Shown here: piece after piece, positions 34,375 to 49,300 of the stretch
How the letters are laid out: every line of letters begins with the position of its first letter
Numbering within the stretch: the first letter of the stretch is position 1
Assembly: GCA_037074765.1 (NCBI GenBank)
Contig: JBAMDO010000575.1
Span: 248,001-312,000, forward strand
Length of the DNA: 64,000 nt
Origin: Mansonella perstans
Lineage: Eukaryota > Nematoda > Chromadorea > Rhabditida > Onchocercidae
Direction of reading: 5' to 3'
Made by a program: the position numbers and the translations under genes
The notes under the pieces: model-generated
What the model saw: only the letters and a program-made list of their open reading frames with translations
Database searches by the model: none
What the model was told of the DNA's origin: nothing

Positions 34375-37300
34375 ATACTATAATCTCAAGGAGAATCCCC
34401 TAATCTGAAAAGCGATAATTTACGACTTTTCTTGGATTTCCATCGCTCTTTCTTCTAAGCTCACCGATGAAAGCAACGAACATTCCATTTCGAGACGACA
34501 CTGCTCTGTCAAAATTGAGACAATCTATCTAAAGATAATCATCCTTTTGTCTTCATCTTTGTCACCTTTTTTGCCCATCTGAATACCGGTATTTTATCCG
34601 CTGTCACACATAAAAACACTGCACACGCCGATACATAGTAGAAATGCTGTATGCTTTCTTCATTCAGGATGGCTGCTCTTACAAATTGAGAAAAACAGGG
34701 ATCTATCGAGGGAATATCACTGTAAACAGTATTGACTGCTACAGTGCAACAATAGTAATTAATTGCAAAAATAGGAGCAGTGCTTTATAACATTCAAAAT
34801 ATTCAAATAATTTTTAAATTCTGCAGACTGCAGAACTAGTAGCTTTCGAAAAAGTGAGATCGAAAAATTTGGTGTGTAATTGCAAACTATGCATCAATAT
34901 GATTATCATTGGTGAAAATTTATAATTGATAAGAGATAATAGCATCAACTATTATGTACTCATAAAATGTACTTCTGTGCCAGGCTAGTAAATAAGAATA
35001 AATCAAGGAATAAGTCCTTTATTCTTAAAATTTCTGTGAAATGACAGATCAAGTATTAAAATTCTTCCAGGCAAAAAGCACAGCTAATCAAATAAAAAAA
35101 GCCTAAATATTTTATTTAGTAGGAAAAGCTAAATTTCTGGGTTGCTACAGCGAGGTTTTTTTAATTAGTAGCATTACCAATATTTATTTCAGTCGATAGC
35201 CAAGGGTCAAACAACGAAGTAGAACGATTTTCATTTGCAAAGATAAGTTATTTTCTAGCAACTTTCATCAAATTGGACAATTGCAAAAGATACCAATCAG
35301 TTTAAATGTTATTATCCATAATTTGTGCCATTTCATTTTATTTTTTATTTTACAGTTAGACTTCTTAAAATTGCACCAATCATAAACCCATAAAAATTAC
35401 ACCATTGAAGCAATTGAGAAGAAACTACAAGAAATACCGAAGGCTTGGAGCTCATTGAATTTCACTATCACTTGATTTCAAATATTTTCGTTTATATTTG
35501 CAAAAAGAATTTGAAAAATAAAAGAAGAAAAACCGAATAATATATTGAATATGGATTTTCCATTTATCATCCTTGCTGGTGCATTTGCCTAGTCCACTAA
35601 TGAGAACTCTATCATCACTATGACATGTACAGAATATTATAGTTTGCCATTTACCGATATATCTCATCTTTTTCACCATTTCTGGATTAAAAAAATATCT
35701 AGAATATATTAGTATCATCTTTACTTTTTTTACATTAATAAATCATACTGTTAGATAAATTTAATTTAATATTTTGTTACGCGTCCCTTCTCATCGTACG
35801 CAAAATCAATAACGTAACCTTTCTTTTCCTAAAATATGCTTTTCTTTAATTCAAAATAAATTGATGTTGATAAGTAAATTTAATTTAATTTAATTTAGTA
35901 TGTATTAAATGTAAATTTACAAAAGACATGAGGTATCAAGCAGAATCCTATTGTTATAATAAAAAAAAATAACCATTAAAAGAATTGAATAATGAGAGAC
36001 TTATAAGTTTGCAACTATTTTGTCAGTAATAAATTCCAGAGGTATTAATTTAGTAATTAGTTCATCTGCTTCTAATATTAGCTAATAAAGACAAACAAAT
36101 ATACGCCTATCTATTGATAGATCGTAGTTCTAAAACCACATGAAATATCAACAATAAAATAGTCCTACGAGGTGGTATTTATGGTTGGCAACAAAATTAT
36201 GACTTTGCAAAGGATAGATACGGTATTAAATTAGAAGTAGTGGTCTTAAATAAACAAATAAATAAGAAATTTACCATTAAAGGATGAAGTAAAAGTGAAG
36301 AAAAGTTGAACAAGATTAATTTGAACAAGTGAGGTGACGTGAGGTGAGGATGAATTATGGGAAATTAAATGTTATCAGTCACCAAAAGATTAAAATGAGC
36401 TCATTAATAACACTAAATCTTGTTGGATCTATTTCATCAGGGATTTCAAAAAAGGTACAGTAAAATTAATTGCTGAAAAAATAAAATATTTTAAAGAATG
36501 ATGAGGATTTAAACGAAGAAAATGGGTTAGATGGAAGAAAAATGGATTCAAAGATGCGCAAAAAAAACAATTTATTTTTTTCAGAAGTTTAGCTGTCTTG
36601 TCAATATGTTATAAATTGAATTTTGACTTGAAGATAACAATAGCAATAATCATCTTTAACTTTAATTTATACAGTTCATAGTTAAGGGATTAATGAATCA
36701 TTTCATATTACCTATTGATATAATTGAAAATATTACAGAAGTTGGAGAAGAAACGATAAAATAATATGTATGATAAGAGAGAAAACTTTTTCTACTACTA
36801 TAATTTGTCACCGTAACGAAATTTTCCCCTACTCTATTGTAATTGGCTAAACATACCAAAAGCAATACCTATCGATAATCTAATCTGTTGAATTTGTTTT
36901 ATCTGGTTTTGTTATGAATTTTAGATAGACATTAAATGATCAATTACATCTATAAAAAGCCGGAAATATTCCGTTTTTGAAACCAAAAAATCAACAGCCA
37001 TAAATATTTTATGTATGTCAGAACATGCTTTCACCAACCTTTTTCAAAGATTTTTTTTTTTAAAAGAATGCATGCTGTATTCAACGGCAGTTTGATTGAT
37101 GCTAATATGACAAAAGCTTTACTTTTAACTTTGTAAGGAAATTTTTATTTCGAAATTTAAAAAACAACTGAAGAAGCACTGGAGCAATAGTAGAGAAATG
37201 ATTAGATGAGATAATTATCAATATCTTAAAACGAGGGAAAAAAATTCATTTTGATAATGATCTATCAAAAAATACATAAATTTGGTTAATGACAGAAATC

Positions 37301-38916
37301 CCTGTTTTTCATTTCTCCCGAATTTTCATTCCGATCGCAATTTCCTCTCTGCTCTCGTGTAGGCTACAGGCTCACAGAAATACTTGAAGTGCAGGTTTCA
37401 TTGACTGCATGAAATTATCAGCCGTTCAACATAAAGTGCTAATGAAATTTTAATCTAATTTTAAACTTTTTTCCCAAGTTAAACGGGTAAGTGATGAATG
37501 ATACGATGATATTTATGCATTAATGGTTGATTTATTGTACAATTTATTCCACTTTTTACGCTTCATCAATGCAGACAAAATGAAAGAGAATACAAATCGA
37601 TCTGTTTGAAACAGAAAAAAATACTCATTAAAATATTAGAAAAAGACCACACGATATGTTTGCGGAAATTGTTTTGAAAAGAAAAGCTGATGAGTGCTTC
37701 TACTCTTTCGAAAATCTTTCAAATGGTTCAACAACCTGTTGGACTCTTTCGAAAAAAATTAGTAAATTATGTTGAAAATTTTTACTTCTGTTTTTTTCTG
37801 TAAGAATTTTTTACATGTAAAATTCTAATCTAACAAAATGGTTTATGTTTTTCATTTGCAAAAAAAAGTTGGAAAATATGAAATTTAATCTCACAAATGC
37901 TTCTACATGATAGTACAAATAAAATATACGAATGATGCGATAAAAAGTTCCGGAGTCTCATAACAACGAGTAAGTTAAAATGTGTGCAGAGTAGCGCTTA
38001 TGCATATCTTAATCTGAATTTAAATCAACGTTTCTTTTGTTCAGAAAGCATGATCGAAACTCATTTTATAATTTTTTGAAAATTAGAAAATAATTGTTGC
38101 CTAAATAATATTATCGTAAAGCATTTGCAAATTTTTGAATTAAACTATTACTTCTGGTCTTCTGTTCTAAAACAGTTACGATATTTCGTGATAGTATGAT
38201 TAATTTAAATTCACATTTAACGTCTATCATTTCAAATGATTATTGATATACGGATCTGATTACAGGAACTGGTGCTAAAGTTCAGGTAACAAAAGTGTTA
38301 AACCAATTAACGCTTCTGAAGAAGTTCAATATATATATATACGTAATTTAACGCATGTATTTCTATATATTTTAGAAAAAAAATATAAATATATATATTT
38401 TTTTATATATGAAGTATGTGCTTGGTAGAATCCACAAATAATGATGAACTGAATTAAGTAATTACCGAATCTTAAGGATCTAAAAGAAGGATATGAATCG
38501 ACTGAAGACGTTCAAAATTTAAATGAAAAAAAAAAAAAATGAAATCAGAAACAGATGTTCAAATGCTAATTGCTTCGTTTTTCGAAACGTATTAAATTCA
38601 AAAGTTATCCAGCCTAATTTTAAGATTTGTGCGGGCTCAAATATGCTTCAGCGATCAGATAAAAGGCCATAATTTAATTGTCCGAGTTGGTCGATAAAAC
38701 CTCGGAAATATGATTGAATCGTTATTCAAATTATTGCATTTCATGTTTGCCGTCGACACTTCTCAAGATTTGAATATTGAACACACTTCACCGTGGACCG
38801 CGATGTTATAGCATAAGCATAGCATAAATCAGTTCAAGTCGGACAAAAAGAGACAAGTCGGCAGAAATAAGCAGATGATGCCGGTAACCGGGAGCGGCAT
38901 AGCTCCTTTGAACTGA

Positions 38917-39045
38917 GATTTCACTCCTGAATTTTCAATTTTCCACTCATTGAAAAGAACAAAGAACACGCTGAGCAAATGGTCTTCGGAAGCTTATCGA
39001 TTGCTCATAAGAGCGCAACATTTTGTTCATATATTTATGAATATG
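38917..39045 (+). other. Possible isolated exon
   Basis: An open frame of 43 codons (including SLKRTKNTLSKWSSEAYRLL) ends exactly at a good donor, GTAAGA at 39046. The frame stays open past the donor to a stop at 39124-39126. AG dinucleotides near its left end (for example GAACTGAG) could act as acceptor but lack a pyrimidine tract. It sits next to the GC-richer patch at 38700-38990. I do not recognise it. Confidence 0.18.
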
Positions 39046-39269
39046 GTAAGATCTGATCTATCTAAGCATTTATTTACACCGGTCATTTCACCAATTGATG
39101 CATTGAATTGGGTAATCAATAAGTAATACTTTAAGAAAATGTTCTAAAGTTTACTTGGTAAAATTAGTGAAATTTGAAAGGAATGAAAATGAGCAGTGAT
39201 AAAGTGATTACCTATAATTACGAATGAATTCATGTTTAACTCTTCGCAATATTAACACTTCCAGATGAC

Positions 39270-39464
39270 ATGTTGTATGCTATTTATGTTGCGACACCTG
39301 AAACATGCAAAGAAAATAAACAGTACTCCTTCGAAAAATCTTTTGCGCTACAAGAAATATGCAAATTTGACCACTTTTTGGTTATAAGAAAATATTGTCG
39401 TACAGAAGCAATTGTGAAAATATTTCGAAAAAGTGAAAGCAGAAAAAGTTTTTTCAAAATTTAA
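39270..39464 (+). other. Possible small ORF after an acceptor-like site
   Basis: TTAACACTTCCAG ends at 39264 and an ATG follows at 39270, opening 64 codons (MLYAIYVATPETCKENKQYS at the start) with three Cys, to a stop at 39462-39464. The acceptor-to-ATG spacing resembles SL trans-splicing. There is no recognised family, and AT-rich DNA yields such frames by chance. Confidence 0.15.
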
Positions 39465-42400
39465 AATTTTAATAGTGCAACATATCATCGAATGTATCAA
39501 TTTGATTCATTAATTTTTTTTTAATAATTAGTCACATTGTTTTGAAATTTTTGCTAATATCTCATAAAGTAATTAACTTTCTATTTCTCACTAATTTTAA
39601 AATTATTCTTCCAATCATTTTTAACAAGTTTCGACAAAGTTTTAACTTTGAAGTAACTATTCCACTATAGCCAACCAATTGTTGGCGAAAATTACAAGCA
39701 AAATTTGTTTTTAAAAATTACATCAATTGAATTAATTCCTGATTTCATCTTTGCTATACTTTGCCTTTTTTCCATCTCCCGTCTATTTATAAAGGGCTAT
39801 GGGGCGATCGTTTAACTGATTTTGATCAGTCACAAATGAAACTTTTATTTTCACCATATTGCAATTATCATTTCTGACTTCACGACATTACAGTCGCTTT
39901 ATGACATTACGACATCTATCACGAATATTAAGATATTATGATTATTGTTTGAAGCTTCTTATAGTGAAAATACATTATTCCTTATCAGCTATTTTTTGAT
40001 AATTTCAAAAGTCAGTTACGCATGAAAAAAAGCACTTCTGAATAATTCCCATAAATTTCATTGCCAATGTTTCGCCAATGTTTGTTGCTGAAATTGTTGA
40101 ATTCTAAGCTATAAGTATGAGAATTCTGCAGAGGTTAGTGAATTGAATGAATCATCTAATCAACGAAGCTGCTTTTCTGTAAATTTTAAAAAGAGTAAAA
40201 CTAAAAAACAGCTTTGACAATTCTAATGTCATATAGTCAAATGATGAACTTTTTCTAAGTTTTGACCACTTGTCGAAACGCTAAATTAAATGGTCATTAG
40301 CTGTGTTATTATTAGCAATAAACGACAACAATCATTTTAGTAAAATCTTTGCTTCAATTTCATCCAATTTGCACTTATTGATAACTTCCTTGTCATTTTT
40401 ATCTCAAATAGTATCCAAATAGTGTTATTTTTTATCCCAATATTTTCCCAAATAGGAAAAGTTCAGTTATATTTTTATGTTATTTCAAAACTTTTTTCTG
40501 CTCAAACAAGAAAAAATAAATAAATAAATAAATTTCATAACTCTAAGAAATTCAAATAATTAAAAATCAGTTTTTTTTTTTCAATTGATTTGTGAAGCTA
40601 AACTTTAATGTTCACAAGATATCACAAAAGTGAAACAAGATAGAGCAGGTACCATGAAGTATGTGAAATTGAATTTCAGTTGTCGTTATTCTGTTGTAGT
40701 AGCCATATCAGCAGTGTGGTTCTTTAGTATGTTGCTGTAGAAGGAATGATCTTGACCAGAATCCCGTACCTTCTCTCTTTGTAATCCATCCTGGATAATC
40801 TGAAAAAGTTTCAGTCGAAAATTCGATAGTTATAAGAATTTAAGGTTAAAGTTTAAGTCTTATTAGACATCAAAAATATTCAATAATTTGAAGTATTATC
40901 AAAAATTGTCATAAGCCATACTAGTAGATAATTTTCATAATTTTTTCTTCATAAATGTTTTTATGTAAAATAATACGTCATTCATTGACATTTCACAGTT
41001 ACTGAATAAAGTACATAACATTCTTGTTCATTAAATTTTATTTTTGAAAAATTAATTCCATAAAGTTTTAAAGATGAATATTTCCACCGTTAATTTAATA
41101 TGCTCACTGTAAATTCACCATAATTATTAAGCGGTATGAAATGATTGAAAACGATGAATAAATGTGTGTAAACAATGAATGACATTTAATTGATTAGTAG
41201 AAATGAAATTTGAAATACAATTCTCTTTCAGTTTTAAAAGTTAACTTGCGACTTCTGCAATTTATTTATAGGATTCAATTAAAGATAAAAAAACTATTCA
41301 ATTCTTTCTAAAATCACAGAAGGCAATTTAGGGCTTTTTTTCTTTCCCCAAATCGCATTTCATTCTCAATTAATCTTTAGTGGTGCAATGTCTTTGAAGA
41401 TAAAAACTGCTTCTTGTTTTACTCTCACACTTTTCAGTTTTGAACTAAATTGAAAGAGCAATAATTCAATGACTTGTTGGAAATAAATAATCTATTCTGC
41501 CTTTGATGTTGCCTCTAAATCTGTTTCTGGATTAGCTTCTGGATTCCGTCATTCATTCCTCATCTCAAACATTTGCAATACTCCTCTTCCATCATGGCGA
41601 CTATTCCACTATAATTAACTTCCTTTTACATCCTTAATGAAACCCATTATATAGATGACAATTGATTTTACTCAAAAATTTAGGCCATGAGCATTGCTGC
41701 ACTTATTTGACATAACATTTCATTTACAATTCTAATCTTTAATTAAAGGGGTGGTACTTATTAATTGCTTATTTGCCTGATACTTTCTAAGTCTGCTGTA
41801 ATTAAGTTTACATTTCATTTAACATCTTGAATCAGTGCTTATTAAGCAATTAAAAATTTGCCAATTTTTACAGTAGATATATCTTACAGTATTTATGGTA
41901 ACATGTGATATGATAATGACAGTATTACTTGTTATTCTATCACTGTGATAAATCAATTTTTTGTGTGGCTGAAGAGGAATTTCTTCTGAAATTGGATTTG
42001 CAATTTTAGATAACTGAAGTCATAGGCTAGTGATAAACTTAGCCTTTGATAACATTCGAAAATTTCCAGACTTGTATAATAGGCAACTTTATCACAATCG
42101 TAATTTCCCTTGATTGCGATTTCCACTTATCAATTTGAAAAATTATTCAGCTTATCACGAAATGACTTATTTAAAAAATGAAAAAATTCATTTTTTACAA
42201 GAAAGTTGTTCAAACTTTGGTATAACTAACTACCAATGTGAAATATCAGTGATTATTATTCATTTTAAAATTATTTGCTCATAAATTATAAAAATGTGGA
42301 ACACAAAATTTTAAAATAAAGTTTTACAATAAATAACAAAATTTGGATTCACTTAAAAAACAAGAAAATGTCTCATTTTCGCTTAGGCCATTTTATAGTG

Positions 42401-43651
42401 CCTCAAACGAATGTAAATAAGTATAAAGAGAAAAGAAATAATGAAAGCTGACCAGACAAAGAAAAAAGGGAAAAAACGACTTGGAACAGAAGATTGAAAA
42501 AATAGCGGGGTCAAAAGTTGGGGAACTTTGTGTATGTGTTTTGTAATGATTAAATCCCCTTAGCTCCCGTTAATCCCATCCTTGGAAATGATCTAAAACT
42601 GACACTTTTCCAAAATCTTTTAATGAGAATGATGGATCTAGTCCAAATTAAAATAACAAAAAACTGCTTTTTTTAAAACTTCGATCTTGTTTTTTTCTAT
42701 AATTTCTGCTAATTAGTTCATTTCGTGTATTCTTTTCGCTGCTCATTAATCAGATGAAATTTGCACCAATTAATACTTCATTGGAATATTTCTGATTAAA
42801 TTAAAATAAGCATCGAATAACACAAAAAGCAATCAAAAAAACAAATTAATTGTTTTCATTTGTTTTTTTTTAAAAAAAAAAAGAAACACTCAGCAATCCC
42901 ATAAGTGACGTGAAATTTCACGTGCAGCAAAATAATAGTAAACACTGATGGATGGAAAAGTAATATAAATGAAATAAGAATGTAGGAAGTGAGAAATGAT
43001 TGGTTGAAAGCATTTCATGCATTCTGCTTTTTCGATCTTCCTGTAGTGAATAAGCAAATAACTAGTGGTTTAAAGTTTCATATGTGTTGTGTTTTAATAA
43101 TTATTAAATTTAATTCAGTACCAATTAAACTGTTTGAAGTTTTGATGAATAAAATGTTAAAATCGCTGCATCATACTCAAAACAAAATTTTTCGTAATTT
43201 ACTGTGTAGTTTTCAAAAATAAAAATAAAAATAATTGTATTTGATCTTATTCTAAATACTCATACTTCTTGTCTATCATGCATTTACAAACTTCGGAATG
43301 GTCATCATTCTTAAAAAGTAGTCAGTAACTTAGCTCTTAAACTTGCTTTTTGGACTAGGCTTGTAGTCAAGCCCAAGTTACAGGAAATTTTCTTGTGTTT
43401 CTTTGAAAACCAATTAATTTTGTAGTATAATGAAAGTTTTTTCATCTCTATGAAGAATAATTCTTTTAAAGATCACTTCTTCTGTCTTACAAGGAAGACT
43501 TCACTTGTTACAGTTTCTCTATGAACATTTGGACATGAGATAATAATTGTTCAATATTCGTGATGACATTTTAACTAGACAACTTTGATGGAATGTTCGA
43601 CATGCTACTGAGAAAATAGCATTAACACTTGAACTAAATTCGATAATTAAC

Positions 43652-43667
43652 TTGATCAATTGATCAA
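43652..43667. other. 16-bp perfect palindrome
   Basis: TTGATCAATTGATCAA is its own reverse complement and consists of two copies of the palindrome TTGATCAA. It could be a dimeric protein-binding site; nothing else supports a function. Confidence 0.5.
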
Positions 43668-46141
43668 ATGTTTTATTCTGCATATTCAAATATATAACAA
43701 TATAATTATCACTTGTTTATTAATATTAAACGAGTCATTTTAAAATGTGGAAAATAACCGATTAAAAAGATAAGACTATTAACAGAACATATATTCTATC
43801 ATTCTGATTTACCTCAGGAAGATTATCAACCATTTCATGATAAGTAATTCAATCATTCCTGTTCGAATCATGATAAAAACCATTCTACGGAATGTTCAAA
43901 TGCAGTTGTTTTGATCAATATGATTGAAATAATTCATATATCATTCACTATTAATGCGGAACAATTGATTTATGTATTCGAGTTTATTTTTCTTTTTAAA
44001 TTTGTCATTTAGATTTGTATTGTCTCTTAACCTACACAATTATCGTTACTCTTTCTCATTCTCCTTTCATCTATCTTTCTTTTTTTACTTACTAAAAGTT
44101 TAAACTTTGCCATTGTTTGCAAAAAAAAATTTTTTTTCAATTTATTTATAATATGACTGAAGTCATTGAAATAAATTTATGCCCGAGAAATGATTACACA
44201 AAAATTTACTATTTGTTGTTAAGCAAAGAAATGTATAACAATATCGATTTCTCTGTTTTATTTATTTAGCTTTTTCATCTTATTAAATTGTCTCTAATTG
44301 TCAACTGTTAATTTCTTACATTACAAATGAAACATTTTCTTTGCATTTCGTTAAAGTTAAAAATAAACATTGTAATTTAAGCAGTCATACTTTAACAACA
44401 ACTTGTTGTTAAACTCATCGTAAAAATATATTTATTTAATTATTCTTACCTGTTAAATTCAAACAAAATCTCATATTAAGCCAAAAAATTCCTATTTGTA
44501 TGCAGCCTAGAAATAAAACACTAACTTCTCGTTGATAGTAAACTTGAATAACTTGGATAATTAGAAATCACTGTTATATTTACCATTTTCACTCAATTAA
44601 TTGAACGTTGGGATAAACTTTTCTGAAGCTCTTAAATCATGCCAGCAAAACTGTACTAAATATTTCAGTAGTTCTGGCATTTATCAATTCACATTTCACA
44701 TATTATATAATTCCTTCCTTTTGAATATTAGAATTTAATTTCATTTTCAGTCGCAACAATAAATGTTCTCATTTGATGAAATTACTGAAAAAATACTTAT
44801 CCCAATCTACACATTCTGCAAAATATTCTGGGATAATGGGACTGAAACTGAATTTAATAATAAGAAAGTAGCATCTCCATTAAGTTCAGGAAAATAAGCA
44901 TAATATCGGAAGTTGAAATCAGAAGATTTTTAATTTCTTCAATCAATTGTAGGTAAGGTTAAAAATTATATGTAAAATTTACACTGCCAATTTTCATAAT
45001 TTCAGAATTTTTCAATTTTCTATTGTGTGCAATTCCGGAATTCAGCAAATATTGGTAATTTCTGGATAAGTTTTCAAAGCAATATCTAATTCAGTTGTGA
45101 TCTGATTGTTGTAATAATCCATGCCAGATGCATTGCACAAAATTTCTTTCTTGTTTGATTAAAATTCGTAAAATGGTTAAATGAAATTTTAGTTAAATTT
45201 GCCAGTATATTTCACAAACTTATTTTAAAAAGGTGTAGCATAATTTCAACAATGGAACATCAAAGATATGCGGTTGACATCATTTTAAATGAAAATGAGA
45301 TAATAAAAATTAATAGAGCTGTATGAAAGAAAGAACATAAAATTGTTTCATATCCATTTAAATTCAAAAAGAAATATATAACCGTAAACTTACGACGCAA
45401 TGAAATTTTACCACGTAGATTCAATGAAGTGAACTGAATGCATTGCTCGTTTGATAAGTGAATTTGACGTGCATTTGAATCAATCTCACGTTTTTCCACT
45501 TTTCACAATCACTGAAATGCTTTCAACTTCAACTGAAGCATCGAGTATAATTAGTATAGCTGTATTCTTGCAGCAAAACATTTGTCGAAGATAGAAATTT
45601 ATGCTAACATCATTGCTATCAATACCCCTTAATCAGATCAAAGATGATAAAACAACTTAAAAAGTCTAGGTGAAAACCCAAGCCACTTTCGGAATCTGGT
45701 ACTAGGTAGCAGAAATATCTAAGATTTATTATTTAACTTACCGATAGAGAATTTTTTTGGTACATGGATAAAATGAGTTCAAAAATAACTAGTTATTTTT
45801 AAAATTCTCGGTAGCATTATAGCAAAATAAATTAAACGTCATTTAGAAGCACTTAATTACGCATATTTTAATTTTCAATCACACATAACTTTTTGTATTT
45901 TAATTTCGAACTAAATTTATTTTTTTCTTGACGTTGTTTTGGCATTAGTAACAACTTTTCTCACCTTTATCAGTTCAGCTTGAAAACCGATATTATTCGG
46001 AAATAAAAGGTTTAGGAAAAAATATAATATTATTCAGAAAGAAAAGTTTTACAAAACTGATCTAACAATAGCATTTCAAATCTGTCCATCCTCAACAGGC
46101 ATTCTGTCCAGGCATATTTGCTTTGTATCGGATCGAATAAA

Positions 46142-46314
46142 ATAGAACTACTGTTAATGAAGTTCCATTTTTGATTGAAATAAATGATCATAATATTATT
46201 GCGACATTTCTACATCGTTGCATCATTGAAATTCTTGAATTTCTTGCATTTCCGTTCCTCCCAGTCTTTTATCGACGTCATGTTCATAGAACTACTGTTA
46301 ATGAAGTTCCATTT
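46142..46314. repeat. 29-bp exact direct repeat, 144 bp apart
   Basis: A 29-bp segment starting ATAGAACTACTGTTAATGAA occurs at 46142-46170 and at 46286-46314. The DNA between and outside the copies is not duplicated. Confidence 0.92.
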
Positions 46315-49300
46315 GCATTTGTTTAATCGACAAGTTCATCAGTAATTAACTAGTTAAAAAATTGAAATGCCTAATGAATGTTTAGTTAAATCGGCTATTT
46401 GAAAGATTGGAATGCGTTAGAATACCCTCCTAAGGTACTCCTTTCTAGCTACTGCCCTTTTCTAAGAATTTTGAACTTTTTAATTACCAGCAATAGATTA
46501 ACAATTCGAATAGCACTGATGATAGTCAAAGAATCAAATCGGATAAAATAATAAATCAAACAATTTCTTATTTCTATTTTTGCTTTTCTGTCAACTTATC
46601 CATTACATATTGTGAAAATATAATTTTTGAACTAGTTTTTCCTTTTTTTTTGGCCGTGAAATTTTTTCGTTTTTTTTCTTTTCATTCAATACCGAAATAG
46701 TTTTGTTGTTTATTTGGTTGCCGATGTCCGTCTGCACTTCTATGTATCTTCCATATTCGATTTATCTTTTGTCAAATTTAGATGGAGAGGTAGGTACGAC
46801 ATATTCTTGTCGTCATCGAAACTTCTTTGATGCTTAGCGACAAACATGGTGTTCCTCGTCATCGTTAACTATCTTATAGGTGGTCTGCGACGTATTCTAT
46901 CTTACCAGCTCTATCAATGCAGACATTTTTAGTAGTAGACAGTTAGTTTATTTCAGTAAATTAGGTCTTGCAAATGATAACATTAGGATAAAAGTGTTGC
47001 AACAGGTTGACAAAATCAAATCCTGCTGTACATGATCTATTGGAAAGTAGTAGTAGTAGTACCAACGTTCATACACTATTCCCATTTGTTATCGCATTTT
47101 AACAGCTCATAAAAAAGTCAATTATTATTCCCATTCTCGTCAAACGTCCCATCACTGTCACCACCATCCGCGAACCTCATTTTGTCAGCATGATCAGAAA
47201 CAGAAAAAAGAGAGAGAAAGAGTAATTGAAAGAAAAAAATGAAATTTTTGTCAAATATAATATATATACACTGATCATCTCATCGACGTTCTTCTTTTTC
47301 TAAAAAAAAAAGATTAAAATATAAAATTTTAAATTTGATAAAACTTTGCACAATAATGAAAAGTAGTTTTATATACGTAATAATTGCAAAAAATAATGCA
47401 GTGTTAAAAATAATAAAAGACTTTTAATCGCTTTGAATTTAATACCACATGGATAAAATTAGCTGAAATTTGGGTAACAAAAATTAAAGTACAGAATAAT
47501 AGCGCTCATTAACTAATTAACTGAAAGAAAGAATGTGCTAATTCATTAATCTTAACCGACGCATCACTGACCATGATAGTAACTTTGATCAATTTAATTC
47601 ACTACTCATACTTTATTTGAATTTCACTAATTAATTAAATTTGAATATTCAAACTAGAAGTATCGTCATAGATGAGCGATTATTTACATGTGTAACCGTT
47701 GTGCTATCAAAATTTCTTTGTGCTACCAAAATTTCTTAAATTCAAATATTCTGATGGGAATGATGATAACTGGAACGGTTCAATATTTCAACATTTGTAT
47801 GCTGTTTTAAATGTCAGTATATACACAAATGAATTTTTCTTAAAGCTTTTTCATGAACTTTTAAAAACTTTTCAATGATCCTAGACTAATTATTTTCAAG
47901 CTAAAACAACTACCGAAAGTATTTGTGCTATGTTTAAATGCTTAATAAATTTTTAAAATAAACTTTAAACAATACATTCAATATTCAGATCTTCAGGAAA
48001 TCTTGTTATAAATGACTAGGCAATAAAATATGTAAATCTCAGGCAAAACTGGTCATTCCAGAAAACATTAGTATTGAATCACATTCCCAAGCAAGACTGT
48101 CGCATTGAAATGTTTATCATTGTCAAAGCTCATCACAAACTAAGTTATGCAAACATTAATGAAATAAATTCAATTTCCTACAAGTTTTCTCCCATTGGAA
48201 CATATTAATAGTAAATGTATTTTATTGGAAATTGTTTATTTCATTCCATTAAGTGCTGATATTTGAAATGACTAAAATCTAGCATTTCATTTAAGGACTG
48301 ATAAATAAATTAATTTATGAATGTAAGGAGTTTGGAAATATTCTGCTCAACAATATCTAAAATGTAATATCCATAATTTAATCAGTCAGTGTCATCAGTT
48401 GCATCATGCCAAAAAAAGTGACATAAAAATGGTATATCGCGTTTTTTTAAAATCTCTTAGATAACTTCCGATGTTCTAAAATTCGTAGTGCTAATTTAGC
48501 AGCTAGCAAAATCATTTTTCAAGTTTAAATTCTTCTATTAATCGTAAAATATAAATTAATTGGCAGTAGTTTGTTAGAAAAACAATTTTTCAACCAATCT
48601 AAAATTTTTCATCTTTATCAATTCAACACTAACACAGACAATCGCAGCTCCATCACTGCATTTAACTTTGAAACGTTTGTTTGTTCGCTTGCTCCAAGAA
48701 TTTGTCTTATCTCTCTATGATTGAAACTTTAATTTGACATCATCAATTTTGATCCTATCACAAAGTTATCATTCAATAATTAGCGATTCATTTTCCATTC
48801 GAAAACATTTTGAAACTTTTTACCTCAAAAATTTAATTCTACTTCAATAAAAAAATAAGGGCATTCAAGTCATCGAATTTTGAAAAGTAATCGGAAAAAA
48901 TATCTGCGACTGTATGCCTGAATGTCTGTCTGCACTGGATGGGTGCGTATATGTCGTATATTTCGGAAAAGGGAAATTTATCACAAACAACGGGTGTCGG
49001 TATTCTCCCTTTGATCTTCCTGAAGATAGTATTACGGTAGCAAAAGCACACAAATACGCACACACACACACACACGCACATATGCACTCACATACACTGA
49101 CACCGGTACAGCAAGAGCAAGAAAGCAGGAACAACTGAACATATAATTTTCACACTCAAACAGCAACACTTCCATCAGCCACTGCTAGCTTTCATCATCC
49201 CTGTCATTGTTATCGTTATCATTATAATCACTTATCATCATTAATTTATGCTGACATTAATCTGATCTCAAGATAATACTGGAAGAATGAAAGTATTAAC

